Of a DNA stretch of 36,446 nucleotides, positions 16,239 through 26,733 are shown piece by piece. The translations under genes and the position numbers were made by a program. Position 1 is the stretch's first letter; every line of letters begins with the position of its first letter. A model generated the notes under the pieces. It was not told the DNA's origin and did no database searches. It saw nothing but the letters and a program-made list of their open reading frames with translations. Source of the DNA: Myxococcota bacterium (GTDB lineage: Bacteria; Myxococcota_A; UBA796; CAJQPC01); the NCBI GenBank assembly GCA_023150845.1, contig JAKLKD010000036.1:1-36446 (forward strand), given 5' to 3'.

Positions 16239-17954
16239 ATGCCACCGATCGACGTGCGTGACCTGGGCCGCTTGAGCACGATCACCGCCGTGCTCGCCCG
16301 CCACGGCTTCGGCGGGCTGGTGCAGGCCGCCGGGCTCAGCGCCACGCCCTCGGGCCCCGCCGCGAGCGCCGCCGCGCCTTGGGCGATCCGCGCCCGGGAC
16401 GCCTTGGTCGAGCTGGGCCCGACCTTCGTGAAGCTCGGCCAGGTGCTCAGCGTGCGCCCGGACATCACCCCCGCCGCGCTCATCGAGGAGCTTCGGGGGC
16501 TCCAGGATCACGTCCCCGAGGCCCCCTGGGAGGGCGTGAAGGCCGTGCTGGAGGAGGCGCTGGGCGGGCCTCTGGAGGCGACCTTCTCCGAGTTTGACGA
16601 GCGCCCGGTGGCCTCGGCGTCGATCGCCCAGGTCCACCTCGCCACTCTGCGGCTGCCCGACGGGGGCGAGCGCCAGGTCGCCGTGAAGGTGCAGCGGCCG
16701 GGCATGGAGCGGGTGATTCGGTCGGATCTCCACATCTTGCACACCCTCGCTGGGCTGCTGGAGGGCCGGGTGGAGCTCCCCGGGCTCTACACGCCCCAGG
16801 CCATCGTCACGGCCCTTGAGCGCGCGGTCCTCGATGAGCTCGACTTCACCTTGGAGGCCCGAAACGCCGCGCGGTTCCGCCTCGCCCTCGCCCGGAGCCC
16901 CGAGGCCTACGTCCCGGAGATCCTCCTGCCCTGGTGCAGCCGCCGGGTGCTCGTCATGGAGCGCGTCGACGGCGAGCCGCTCTCGGCGCTCGGCCCTGAT
17001 GATCCCCGGGCGAAGGACCTCGCCCGGCTCATCGTGGACCTCAGCGTGCGCCAGGTCTTCGACGAGGGCTTCTTCCACGGGGATCCCCACCCCGGAAACC
17101 TGCTCGTGCTCCGCGACGGGCGCCTGTGCTGGCTCGACTTCGGGCTCTGCGGCTCGTTGACCGCGGAGATGCAGGACACCCTCGTGACGCTCCTCGCGGC
17201 GATGGTGTTTGAGGACGCCGAGACCTTGGCGCTCACGCTCCACCGGGCGGGCGGCGCCCAGGGCCGCCTCGATCTCCGGGCGTTTAAGGGCGACATCGAG
17301 CGCCTGATGACGCGGTACAAAGGCGCATCCTACGCCCGGCTCTCCGAGCGCGGCTCGCTCCTCGATCTCGTCGAGCTGACCTCCCGGTACCGCCTGAGCC
17401 TCGTGCCCGAGTACACCCTGCTCGCCCGGGCCGTGTCCCTCCTCGACGGCGTGCTGCGCGGCCTGGCCCCGAACGAGGACCCGGTCACCTTGATCCGACC
17501 CCACGCGGCGCGGCGGCTCTCCGACCGCCTGAGCCCGGATCGCCTGCGCGCCGACGCTTTACGCGCCTTGCTCCAGGCCCAGGGCGGGCTCAAGAGCCTG
17601 CCCCTGCAGGTGAGCCAGCTCCTCATGGATCTGGAGCGTGGCGCGATCCGCATCGAGGCCCGAGATCCCGACGCCCAGCGCCTCGCCGACGCCTTGGGCT
17701 CCGCGGCGTTCCGGCTGTCCTTGGCCTTGTGCGCCAGCGCTCTGCTCATCGCCGGGGCGATCCTGCTCACGGCGCCCGCCGCCCCGGTGTGGGGGCTGCC
17801 CCTCGCGGCGATCTTCGGCGGCGCCCTGGTGCTCGCCGCGGCGACGATGTGGTCGGGCCTCGTGGCGCACACCTTGCTCGGTGATCGCCTGAGCCTCGCG
17901 GGCCTCCGGCGGCGCGCCTTGGGCGTGCTCCGCTTCTTCGTCGGGCGGCGCTGA
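16239..17954 (+). CDS. ABC1/UbiB-family protein kinase-like protein
   Basis: A 571-residue member of the UbiB/ABC1/ADCK family, atypical kinases with ATPase activity linked to quinone or isoprenoid lipid metabolism. Marks are the family-specific KLGQVLSVRPDI (65-76), the Ala-rich nucleotide loop VASASIAQVH (124-133), the lysine in VKVQRPG (149-155), DELDFTLEARNA, the catalytic HGDPHPGNLLV and the LDFGLCG metal motif. Two membrane helices near the C-terminus (LALCASALLIAGAIL and LAAIFGGALVLAAATM) are usual for the family. The ATG at 16239 is preferred over 16227 because the latter lies inside a TATGCT element. No ubiquinone or menaquinone gene is adjacent, so its target is unknown. Confidence 0.92.
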   Translation: MPPIDVRDLGRLSTITAVLARHGFGGLVQAAGLSATPSGPAASAAAPWAIRARDALVELGPTFVKLGQVLSVRPDITPAALIEELRGLQDHVPEAPWEGVKAVLEEALGGPLEATFSEFDERPVASASIAQVHLATLRLPDGGERQVAVKVQRPGMERVIRSDLHILHTLAGLLEGRVELPGLYTPQAIVTALERAVLDELDFTLEARNAARFRLALARSPEAYVPEILLPWCSRRVLVMERVDGEPLSALGPDDPRAKDLARLIVDLSVRQVFDEGFFHGDPHPGNLLVLRDGRLCWLDFGLCGSLTAEMQDTLVTLLAAMVFEDAETLALTLHRAGGAQGRLDLRAFKGDIERLMTRYKGASYARLSERGSLLDLVELTSRYRLSLVPEYTLLARAVSLLDGVLRGLAPNEDPVTLIRPHAARRLSDRLSPDRLRADALRALLQAQGGLKSLPLQVSQLLMDLERGAIRIEARDPDAQRLADALGSAAFRLSLALCASALLIAGAILLTAPAAPVWGLPLAAIFGGALVLAAATMWSGLVAHTLLGDRLSLAGLRRRALGVLRFFVGRR

Positions 17955-18073
17955 GGCCCAGGGGCGACCGGCGACGGGAGGGGGTCTGGTGTCAGCCCGC
18001 GGGCTGTGATAGGGTCGCCCCAAACCCGCCGAGTGCGCGGCGTGTCCGACTGGACCCAGCGCGGAGTGACGAA

Positions 18074-19708
<1,635 letters not shown>

Positions 19709-19714
19709 CCTCGA

Positions 19715-19733
19715 CGCCGCGTTCAGCGCGGCG
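19715..19733. terminator. Possible bidirectional terminator hairpin
   Basis: CGCCGCG and CGCGGCG enclose five bases (TTCAG) in the short gap between two converging genes and run into the end of the hydrolase gene. There is no T-tract, so the call rests on position. Confidence 0.3.
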
Positions 19734-20505
19734 GCGTGTTCACCGCGCGCTCCTTCCACAAGGCGACGGCGCGCTGCAGGTGCTCGTGAACGTGGCGGTA
19801 GACGCCCATGTCGTAGGCCAGCTCGGTGTGCCCAAGCCCGGTCAGCTCGACGTTCCGTAGGTTCACCTCGCCCTGCTTGGGGTGCAGCCTCGCGCTCCAG
19901 TAGGGGCAGACGAGGTCGCTGCGGGAGTAGATCGAGGTGAGCGGGATCTGCGCCGGGAAGGTGTCCTTGGCCAAGAGCCGCACGAACGAGCTCTTGGGCA
20001 GCATCTCGAAGGGGCTCTTCGAGAGCAGGCCGCCGCCGAACATCGCCACGCCGAGGAGCGCCGTCGGCGTGCCGTGGTGGGGCGTGCCTAAGGTGGCGAG
20101 GCTCTTGACCCGCTTGGCGCCGCCGTGGTGCTGCACATAGTGCCGGGCGATGAGGCCACCTTTGCTGTGGCCGACGACGTGGAGCTGGCGCAGGCCATAG
20201 CGGGCGCAGATGCCCTCGATCTTCTCGGCGATGGCCGAGCTGAGCTGGCTGATCGGCCGGGTGTTGAACCGATAGAAGAGCCCGCCGAGGTCAAAGCTCA
20301 GCACGCCGAAGCCGTCGCAGCGGAGGCGATCCTCCATGACCTCCCACACGGCGCGGGTCTGCATGAAGCCGTGCAAGAGCAGCACGGTCTCTTCGTGGGC
20401 GCCCAGATCGCCGCGGCGGGTGATGTGGTTGCCTTGCCAATAGACCCGGCGCAGGCTGCCGAGCTGGTTTCTGAGGTAACGATAGGTGCGGGTGGGCGTC
20501 GCCAA
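19723..20505 (-). CDS. Alpha/beta hydrolase, lipase-like
   Basis: A 260-residue serine hydrolase. The oxyanion segment is LLLHGFMQT, the nucleophile elbow is GHSKGG, the acid is likely in YSRSDLVCP and the histidine in GLGHTEL. The LGTPHHGTP motif after the elbow is typical of class 2 lipases and lipase/PGAP1-like acylhydrolases. No signal peptide is present, so it is probably cytoplasmic. The start is TTG at 20505, preceded by GGAG at seven bases. It is transcribed divergently from the next lipoprotein gene. The substrate is unknown. Confidence 0.88.
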   Translation of the reverse strand: MATPTRTYRYLRNQLGSLRRVYWQGNHITRRGDLGAHEETVLLLHGFMQTRAVWEVMEDRLRCDGFGVLSFDLGGLFYRFNTRPISQLSSAIAEKIEGICARYGLRQLHVVGHSKGGLIARHYVQHHGGAKRVKSLATLGTPHHGTPTALLGVAMFGGGLLSKSPFEMLPKSSFVRLLAKDTFPAQIPLTSIYSRSDLVCPYWSARLHPKQGEVNLRNVELTGLGHTELAYDMGVYRHVHEHLQRAVALWKERAVNTPPR

Positions 20506-20556
20506 GGGGTGTCTCCTGAGACCCTATGCTATCTTGCTCCGCTAGATGGAGGTGAC

Positions 20557-21105
20557 ATGCGCGTGAACCTGACAGCCTGGCCCCTCGCCCTGACGGTGCT
20601 CACCTTGGCCGTCGGCTGCAAGGGGAGCGGCGGCGAAGACAGCGGCGATGAGCCCCCGCCGATCCGCGGTGGAGACGACACCTACGAGCCCCAGTGCGGC
20701 GGCACAAACCCCGAGGCCGTCTCCTTGACCCTGTCCAACGGCGGGCTCTACAGCTTCGAGGGGGTGGACTACCCCACGCTGCTGCTCGCCGTAGACGCCA
20801 CGGACGCCGACGGGAACCTCGATCAGATCACGCTGGGCGTGTACTGGGAGGACGACGGCGACGGCGCGGCCACCCCCGCCGCGGCGCGCTTCGAGAAGGT
20901 GATCACGAGCGGCACGGATGCCTGCGCGGGCATGGCCGAGACCTTCTTGCTCAAGCTCCAGGTGGGCGAGTCCTTGGAGTACAACACCGTCTACGACTTC
21001 GCGGCGATGGTGACGGACTCCGCCGGGGAGACCTCGGGCTGGGTGGTCGCCTCGGGCTCGACGCCGAAGTCCGATGGCAGCGACGGGGACGGCGGCGGCC
21101 CTTGA
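20557..21105 (+). CDS. Lipoprotein of unknown function
   Basis: A 182-residue protein with a signal peptide ending LAVGC (lipidated cysteine at about residue 21) and an acidic, Gly/Ser-rich linker (KGSGGEDSGDEPPP). The mature domain is beta-rich (VSLTLSNGGLYSFEG, DADGNLDQITLGVYW) and ends in a Gly/Asp-rich tail. Spans such as ATDADGNLDQ resemble Ig-like or cadherin-like surface domains, but no family is certain. ATG at 20557 has a strong GGAGGTG. The stop overlaps the TTG start of the DUF523 gene. Confidence 0.8.
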   Translation: MRVNLTAWPLALTVLTLAVGCKGSGGEDSGDEPPPIRGGDDTYEPQCGGTNPEAVSLTLSNGGLYSFEGVDYPTLLLAVDATDADGNLDQITLGVYWEDDGDGAATPAAARFEKVITSGTDACAGMAETFLLKLQVGESLEYNTVYDFAAMVTDSAGETSGWVVASGSTPKSDGSDGDGGGP

Positions 21106-21569
21106 GGGTCGTCGTCTCGGCCTGCCTCCTGGGCCGCGCCTGCCGCTACGATGGCGCGTCGAAGCCAAAGCTCGACGCCCTCGCCCGCCTCGCGCCTGAG
21201 GCCGAGCTCATCCCGGTCTGCCCCGAGGAGCTCGGCGGCTTGGGCACCCCGCGGCCCGGCGCGGAGCTGCGGGGCGGTGACGGCGCGGCGGTGTGGCGAG
21301 GGGAGGCCTCGGTGCGCCGGGAGGCCGACGACGGGGACGTGACCGCGGCGTTCTGCGCGGGCGCCGAGCGGGCCTGGGCCCTCGCCGGGGCGCCCGACCT
21401 CGCCGTGCTCAAGGCGCGCTCGCCGTCCTGTGGCGTCGGCACCACCCACATCGACGGCGCCGTGCGGCGCGGAGACGGGGTGTTCGCCGCGCTCTTACGC
21501 GCCCGGGGTGTGCCCCTCGTCGATGACGAGGCGAGCGAGGTCAGTGAGGGGCCGCCGCCTTCGCCATGA
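21102..21569 (+). CDS. DUF523 family protein
   Basis: A 155-residue protein of the DUF523/YbbK family. It has the cysteine-containing motifs VSACLLGRACRYDG, PVCPEELGGLGTPRP and KARSPSCGVG, which could form a metal or cluster site. The function is unknown. It begins with TTG at 21102, in a TTGA overlap with the lipoprotein stop; the family starts exactly here, which supports the unusual start. Its 3' end overlaps the converging reductase-like gene by 29 bases. Confidence 0.88.
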   Translation: MRVVVSACLLGRACRYDGASKPKLDALARLAPEAELIPVCPEELGGLGTPRPGAELRGGDGAAVWRGEASVRREADDGDVTAAFCAGAERAWALAGAPDLAVLKARSPSCGVGTTHIDGAVRRGDGVFAALLRARGVPLVDDEASEVSEGPPPSP

Positions 21570-22278
21570 GCGCGGCGTGCAGCGGGGTCACCCGCCGGGC
21601 CAAGAACCAGCCGTTCCGCCAGGGCAGCTCCTTGAGCCCGCCCTGGTAGCCGGGGATCTTCGCGCTGTACGCCATAAGCCGCCCGGCGACGTCCCCTTCG
21701 GGGCGGGGCAGGCCCGCGGCCTCAGCGACCTCCAAGAGCTCATCGGTGAGCGCGCGGACCTCGTCGGCCCGGGCGGTGATGAGGTTGCCCACGGGGGCCT
21801 GGTAGACCTCGGCGAGCAGGCCGAAGACGCAGCTCCACAGGAGCTTCTCGACGGCCTCGGCCTCAAAACGGCGGGCGTCGACGACCTCGACGGACACGCC
21901 ACCGCGGGCAAGGCGCGCCGCGAGGGCCTCGGCCCAGGGCCCGGTGACCACGGTGCCGCCGCCGTCCTCTACCGCCGCCCCGCGGCTGGGCACGGCGAAG
22001 TAGAGGAGCGCCCGGGTCGGCGCCGCGAGCCCCCGCTCGGCGAACCAGGGCCCGAGCAGGCCGTTCTGCACGAAGCAGAGGTCCGCCCGACGCCCGGCGG
22101 GGGTCAGGGCGAGGATGGCGTCGAGGTCGTCGTTTCGGGCGCAGACCACGACGGGGCCCGGCGCGTTCAGCACGGGCTCGCCCCGGCGCACGAGGCGGCT
22201 CGGGCCCATCGCCGCCAAGGCGAGGCCGATGCGCCCGGCGCCGACGACCTGAAACGTCACCTCATCCGCCGCGTTCAC
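21541..22278 (-). CDS. Ketopantoate-reductase-like NAD(P)-binding protein
   Basis: A 245-residue protein with an N-terminal Rossmann segment (FQVVGAGRIGLALAAMG, GxGxxG) and a C-terminal helical part like the ApbA/PanE family (EKLLWSCVFGLLAEVYQAPVGNL). It lacks a clear full PanE signature and is shorter than PanE (about 300 residues), so it may reduce a different substrate. The start GTG at 22278 overlaps the aldehyde dehydrogenase stop (GTGA), so the two are translated together. Confidence 0.65.
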   Translation of the reverse strand: MNAADEVTFQVVGAGRIGLALAAMGPSRLVRRGEPVLNAPGPVVVCARNDDLDAILALTPAGRRADLCFVQNGLLGPWFAERGLAAPTRALLYFAVPSRGAAVEDGGGTVVTGPWAEALAARLARGGVSVEVVDARRFEAEAVEKLLWSCVFGLLAEVYQAPVGNLITARADEVRALTDELLEVAEAAGLPRPEGDVAGRLMAYSAKIPGYQGGLKELPWRNGWFLARRVTPLHAALMAKAAAPH

Positions 22279-23972
22279 GCCTTAAACGCCGCCAAGGCGA
22301 TGCTCAGGAGCCCGCCGACGCCCGGAGAGGCCTCCATCGCGACGAGGCGCTCGCCTACGGCCTTGAGGTTCTTGTGGTCGGGGAACCAGACCGGCTTGGG
22401 GTTCGGCCGGAAGGGGCCCCGCACGACGGACCGCTCGGGGTGGTCGAACAAGAAGGTGTTGTGCACGACACCGACGCCGGAGCGGATGTCCTCGGGCGGG
22501 TGGCCGGGGAAGGCGCCCCAAGTCGTCGAGACGAGGCCGTAGTTCAGCGCCGCCCAGACGTTCACCGCGACGCCGCCGTACTTCAGCGCGTCGATGGCCT
22601 GCTCAAAACGTTCGCCGAGGGCGGACTCGGTCTTGGGATCGACGATGATCATGCAGGAGAGCGTGCCCCAGCAGCGATCATTGGCGAAGGGCACGGCCTG
22701 GTCCAAGAAGCCCGCGGCGTCAGAGGCCTCCAGGGCAGTCTCGGTGAGCACCCCGCAGAAGGCCTCGTTGGAGAGCGCGTACTCGTCCGGGGTCTGGCCG
22801 ATGCTGGGGATGAAGGTCCAGGGCACCGCGCCGTCCCGGGGCTCGCCGAGGCGCTCGGCCTGGGGGTAACGGCCCAAGAAGCCCTCAAAACGCTGCTGGG
22901 CGCCGGGGTAATAGGCCTTTCGCGCGGGCGCGGCCTTCATGTGCTCCCGCACCTTGGCCAAGAAGGCCTCGCGCTGGTCCCAGCCCTTCGCCGTGAGCAG
23001 CACCTTCGCGGCGTTGCAGTTGAAGCTGGCGTTCTGGGTGACCATGCCGACGACGTGCCGGGCCTGGGTGTCGAGGTCGGCGTCGGACCACTTGCCGGGG
23101 ATCACGATCACCGGGGTGACGCAGCCGAGCTCCGCGGAGAAGGGCCGCGTGTTGATCGGCGTCCCGGCCGCCTTGTTCTTGGCCTGCTCCGTCGGGGTCG
23201 CGCCCCAGACGATGGCGTCGTAGGTCTTGTCCGAGCCGGTGATGTGCAGGGTGTCCACGAGCGGGTGCGTCGTGAGCGTCTTGCCCACCTCGACGCCGCC
23301 GTAGACGACGGCGAGGTAGCCCGCCTCGACCAAGGCCGCGAAGGCGCGCTCGACGTGGGGCCCGACGTGCTCGTTCACCGGGTTCATCTTGAGCACGCAG
23401 ACCTCGTTCTCGACGAACAGCTTGTACAGCACGTCCATCGGGGCGATCGAGGACACGTTGCCCGCGCCGAGCACGCCGCAGACCTTGCCCTGCTCGCTCG
23501 GCGTGCGGTAGATCGCGCCTTGGCTCGCCGGTTTGCCCTGCTGGATGCGCACCTCGGCGGTGACCCCCGCGAACATCAGCTTGTCGAGGAGCCCCGTCGG
23601 GAAAACCCGGGCGACCTGCTGGCCGTTCGGCCGCACGCTGACCGCCGGGGGCCGGGGCTGGCCCTTGGCCTCCAGGGCCTCGATGAGCAGGCGGATGTTC
23701 CGCACCGTCGTCGCCGGGCCCGCGAGCCACTCCTCCCCCGCGAGCGGCTCGTCCGGGGAGAGGCCCTTCGCGCGGCAGCCATCGGCGACCCAGGCCGGGG
23801 CGACGTCGAGCACACCCGCGAGGAGCTGCTTGAGGAGCACGATCCGCTCGGGGATGCCGAGCCGGGCCCACTCGTCCTTCTTCGCCGCGACGCGGCGGAT
23901 CGCGGCGTCTAAGGCGTCCGGGCTGGTGTCCGGGTGGGCGTGGCGGGGCTCGGGGAAGCTCGGGGAAGACAT
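22275..23972 (-). CDS. Aldehyde dehydrogenase family protein
   Basis: A 565-residue protein of the ALDH superfamily. NAD-binding marks are GNVSSIAPMDVLYKL (171-185) and VLKMNP; the general base is in ELGCVTP (Glu281) and the nucleophile in NASFNCNAAKVLL (Cys319). It is longer than common ALDHs (about 490), with an extended N-terminal helical part. The substrate is not evident. ATG at 23972 has GGAGG five bases upstream and follows directly on the stop of the DUF3365 gene. It forms an operon with that haem lipoprotein and the reductase-like gene. Confidence 0.85.
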   Translation of the reverse strand: MSSPSFPEPRHAHPDTSPDALDAAIRRVAAKKDEWARLGIPERIVLLKQLLAGVLDVAPAWVADGCRAKGLSPDEPLAGEEWLAGPATTVRNIRLLIEALEAKGQPRPPAVSVRPNGQQVARVFPTGLLDKLMFAGVTAEVRIQQGKPASQGAIYRTPSEQGKVCGVLGAGNVSSIAPMDVLYKLFVENEVCVLKMNPVNEHVGPHVERAFAALVEAGYLAVVYGGVEVGKTLTTHPLVDTLHITGSDKTYDAIVWGATPTEQAKNKAAGTPINTRPFSAELGCVTPVIVIPGKWSDADLDTQARHVVGMVTQNASFNCNAAKVLLTAKGWDQREAFLAKVREHMKAAPARKAYYPGAQQRFEGFLGRYPQAERLGEPRDGAVPWTFIPSIGQTPDEYALSNEAFCGVLTETALEASDAAGFLDQAVPFANDRCWGTLSCMIIVDPKTESALGERFEQAIDALKYGGVAVNVWAALNYGLVSTTWGAFPGHPPEDIRSGVGVVHNTFLFDHPERSVVRGPFRPNPKPVWFPDHKNLKAVGERLVAMEASPGVGGLLSIALAAFKA

Positions 23973-24665
23973 CTATCCCTCCTGGGGAGGCGCGGCGGGA
24001 TCGGGCGCCGCGGGGGCGGTGGCAGGGTCAGCGGCGGGCTCGGCGGCGGGCTTCACGGCCAGCTCGGCCCAGATCGCGCCGCGCAGATCACCGACCTTGT
24101 AGCCCGTGGCGGCGTCGCCGGGGTAACGTGCGGTGAGCTGCTCCTTGACCGGGGGCGGGATCGCCGCCGGGTCGCCGTGGCAGGTCAAGCAGCCCGCCTC
24201 GACGGTGATCGGCCGGATCACCCGGGCGAAGCGGCCGTCTGGCGTGGTCGTCACCTCGGAGCTCAGCGCGGCCTCGGCGCCGGGCTTGCCCTCGTTCGCC
24301 GTGAGCCAGGCCTGCACCCAGTCGGGGCCGCTGTTCGTCGGGTTGCGCAGCTTGAGGGAGGCCCGCCCGACACGCACGCCGGACTCGCCCCGCACCTGAG
24401 CGGTGAGGCCCTGGGCCTCGTCGGAGCAGGCCGTCATCGCCGCGCCGGGGCCCTCCACCATCGCCTGGGTGAGCCGACCCTTGAGGGCGGCGCCGAGGCG
24501 CGCGCCTGCGTCGGTGGCCTTGGCCAAGGCGAGGGCGTCGGCCTTGGGATCGACCTTCTCCGGCGGCGCGGGGGGCGGCGTCAGCGCGGCGACCTCAGGG
24601 CCCGGCGCTTGCGGCGCCTCTCCACAGGCGGCGAGCAGGAAGCTGGACAAGAGGATGAGGGTCAT
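23973..24665 (-). CDS. DUF3365-type haem-binding lipoprotein
   Basis: A 230-residue lipoprotein: the signal peptide ends LLAAC (lipidated Cys14), followed by a Pro/Ala-rich linker. The domain (about 45-205) matches DUF3365/Tll0287-like: SDEAQGLTAQV, KLRNPTNSGPDW, then the haem c motif CLTCHGDP and YPGDAATGYKVGDLRGAIWAEL. The CxxCH implies covalent haem attachment in the periplasm. The tail is Ala/Pro-rich. It is followed at once by the aldehyde dehydrogenase gene, so a redox link is possible but unproven. Confidence 0.85.
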   Translation of the reverse strand: MTLILLSSFLLAACGEAPQAPGPEVAALTPPPAPPEKVDPKADALALAKATDAGARLGAALKGRLTQAMVEGPGAAMTACSDEAQGLTAQVRGESGVRVGRASLKLRNPTNSGPDWVQAWLTANEGKPGAEAALSSEVTTTPDGRFARVIRPITVEAGCLTCHGDPAAIPPPVKEQLTARYPGDAATGYKVGDLRGAIWAELAVKPAAEPAADPATAPAAPDPAAPPQEG

Positions 24666-24806
24666 TCGCTGGCGTCCTTCGGGGTGGACGTTATCCTATC
24701 GCGCCTCCCGCCCTGCGCGTCCTCGCAATTTTTCTGCGGTCATCGCGTAACGAAGCCGACCCGAAGGCATCTCGTCCTCAAAGAGCCCCAAAGCGTCGAG
24801 GAAGCC

Positions 24807-25061
24807 ATGAAGCTCACCGCCGATCCCCTCACCCTGGCCGTCGCCCTTGGTCTGCTGGGCCCCGCCGCCCTCTCCCCCTCCGAGCGTGACGATCGGCGCC
24901 GGGAGTGTGAGGAGGGCTGCGCCTGTGACCCCGAGCGTGTCGAGCGGCTCAGCGAGGATCCCTTCGCGATGGGCGAAGACGACGACGCGAGCCTCTTCTC
25001 CGACCTCAGCATCTCCGTCGATGAGCTGCTCCACGACGCGATGGGTCAGCGCACGTTCTGA
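24807..25061 (+). CDS. Small acidic cysteine-containing protein, unknown
   Basis: An 84-residue protein starting at ATG 24807 with GAGGA about five bases upstream. Residues 8-22 are hydrophobic (a possible signal peptide or anchor), then comes a charged segment with CEEGCACD (about residues 34-41), and the C-terminal half is acidic and helical. No family is recognised. It is divergent from the DUF3365 operon and convergent with the TMTC-like gene. The ribosome binding site and signal-like start favour a real gene. Confidence 0.55.
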   Translation: MKLTADPLTLAVALGLLGPAALSPSERDDRRRECEEGCACDPERVERLSEDPFAMGEDDDASLFSDLSISVDELLHDAMGQRTF

Positions 25062-25066
25062 TTCGT

Positions 25067-25085
25067 GGCGGGCCCCCTGCCCGCC
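25067..25085. terminator. Possible bidirectional terminator hairpin
   Basis: GGCGGGC and GCCCGCC enclose five bases (CCCCT). The stem fills the 25-base gap between two converging genes. It lacks a T-tract, so strength is uncertain. Confidence 0.4.
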
Positions 25086-25086
25086 C

Positions 25087-26733
25087 TCACCACGTCAGCT
25101 TGTTGAGCAGCGCCCGAGCATCTTCGCTCATCCGGTCCGCCGGGCAGAGCTCCAAGAACACCTCCAGGTGCAGCACGGCCTTCTGGCGGTCGTTGAGCTG
25201 CATCCCGTAGAGCTCGCCGAGGTAACGGTGGGCGCGGCAGTCGTCGGGGCAGTAGGCCAAGGTCGTGCGCAGCTCGGCGGCGGCCTCCCGGGGGCGCCCC
25301 TCCCGGGCGTAGAGCAGGCCGAGGTTGTTGTGGGCCTTGCAGTAGGTCGGCGACTCCAAGAGCAAGGCCCGCCAGGTGGCCTCGGCCTCGTCGCGCTGGC
25401 CGAGCTGGGCCTGCACGAGCCCGAGGTTGTTCGTGGCGTCCAGCAGCGTCGGGTTGAGCTCCCGCGCCCGCTTGTAGGCCGTGGCGGCCTCAGCAAGCTC
25501 CGACTTGAACCGTAAGGCGTCGCCGTAGCCATACCAGGCCTCGGCGGACGCGGGGTTCTTCTTCACCGCGTCGCCCCAGAGCGCCACCTCCGTCTGCCAG
25601 AGCGTGTTTCGGGACCGAGTGAGCCCGACCTCGACGGCGCAGAGGGTCACCAAGAGCGCCACGCCCGTCGACCCCGGCAGGCGCCGCAGGCCCTCGGCGG
25701 CGATCCAGCACAGGCCGAGGAGCGCGAGGTAGGGCCGGTGCTCGGCCATGGTCTCCTTGAGCGGCACAAACGACGACGAGGGCGCGAGGCAGAGGAGCCA
25801 CCACAGCACCCCCAAGCTCACGAGCGGCGCCCGACGCGCGGCGGCCAGGGCCCCGATCCCCGCGCCGAGCACCCCGGCCATCGCCAGGGCCGAGCGCGCC
25901 GTGAGCCCCGTCGCCGGGTGATCGTGGAACACGGACTGGCCGACGGGCAGGACCGCGAGCTGAACGTAGCGCCAGATCACCTCGGCCTGGGTGAAGAGCT
26001 GCACGTCCCGGGGGCGGAGGTCGGGCAGATCCGTCGTGATCACCCCGTAGACCCGCAGCCGCAGGGCGAAGAAGGCCCCCAAAGCGACGAGCCAGAGGAG
26101 GTGCCCGCCCCAACGCACCTGGCCCAAGGCGCCCCGCCGCACGGCCAGCCACTCCAGCAGCACGAAGGCCACAGGCAAGACGACGGCGACCTCTTTGGTG
26201 AAGAAGGCCAAGGCCGTGGCGACGGCGCACAAGGCGAGGCGCCCGAGCCCACCCTCGGCGCGCCAAGACACGAAGCCCAGGCAGGCCAGGAGCATGAGGC
26301 CCCCGGCGAGCTGCTCGCTGCGCCCGGTGACGTAAGATACCGCCTCGGTGTTGAGGGGGTGGACCGCCCAGAGCGCCGCCGAGCCCGCCGCCGCGAGGCG
26401 CCCGCCGGGCTGGTCCCCGAAGATGCGCAGGCCCAGGAGCAAGGCGAGGCCGGCGTTGAGGCCCTGGAGCGTGAGATCAACGACGTGGTAGGGCCAAGGA
26501 TCGAGCCCGGCGAGGCGGTAGTTCAGGGCGTAGGTGGCGATGAGCACCGGCCGGGACCAGTTGTAGGCCAGCACGAGCCGCCACTCGTCGAGGAACCGAA
26601 GGGTGCGGTTGCCGACGACCTCGACCTTGTCGTCGTAGGTGAACTCGCCGGAGAGCATGTTCTCGTAAGCGACGACGGTGAGCGCCAGGAGCGCGCCCCA
26701 GGTCAACCACAAGGTCAGCTCACGACGGTTCAC
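25087..26733 (-). CDS. TMTC-like multi-spanning membrane protein with TPR repeats
   Basis: A 548-residue protein with about ten membrane helices in residues 1-375 and four or so TPR repeats at the C-terminus (AEAWYGYGDALRF, LDATNNLGLVQAQ, CKAHNNLGLLYAREG, CRAHRYLGELYGMQ). The first loop carries FTYDDKVEVVGN, the acidic loop of GT-C glycosyltransferases, and HPLNTEAVSYVTGRSE is a signature of TMTC/DUF1736-type proteins. Such proteins transfer sugars from a lipid donor to proteins on the outer face of the membrane; substrates here are unknown. GTG at 26733 has GGAGG five bases upstream. It overlaps the upstream glycosyltransferase gene by 14 bases. Confidence 0.82.
   Translation of the reverse strand: MNRRELTLWLTWGALLALTVVAYENMLSGEFTYDDKVEVVGNRTLRFLDEWRLVLAYNWSRPVLIATYALNYRLAGLDPWPYHVVDLTLQGLNAGLALLLGLRIFGDQPGGRLAAAGSAALWAVHPLNTEAVSYVTGRSEQLAGGLMLLACLGFVSWRAEGGLGRLALCAVATALAFFTKEVAVVLPVAFVLLEWLAVRRGALGQVRWGGHLLWLVALGAFFALRLRVYGVITTDLPDLRPRDVQLFTQAEVIWRYVQLAVLPVGQSVFHDHPATGLTARSALAMAGVLGAGIGALAAARRAPLVSLGVLWWLLCLAPSSSFVPLKETMAEHRPYLALLGLCWIAAEGLRRLPGSTGVALLVTLCAVEVGLTRSRNTLWQTEVALWGDAVKKNPASAEAWYGYGDALRFKSELAEAATAYKRARELNPTLLDATNNLGLVQAQLGQRDEAEATWRALLLESPTYCKAHNNLGLLYAREGRPREAAAELRTTLAYCPDDCRAHRYLGELYGMQLNDRQKAVLHLEVFLELCPADRMSEDARALLNKLTW

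Noticed and set aside
22374-23912. Plus-strand open frame of 512 codons opposite the aldehyde dehydrogenase
   Set aside because: Shadow of the dehydrogenase; His/Arg/Gly-rich translation without homology marks.
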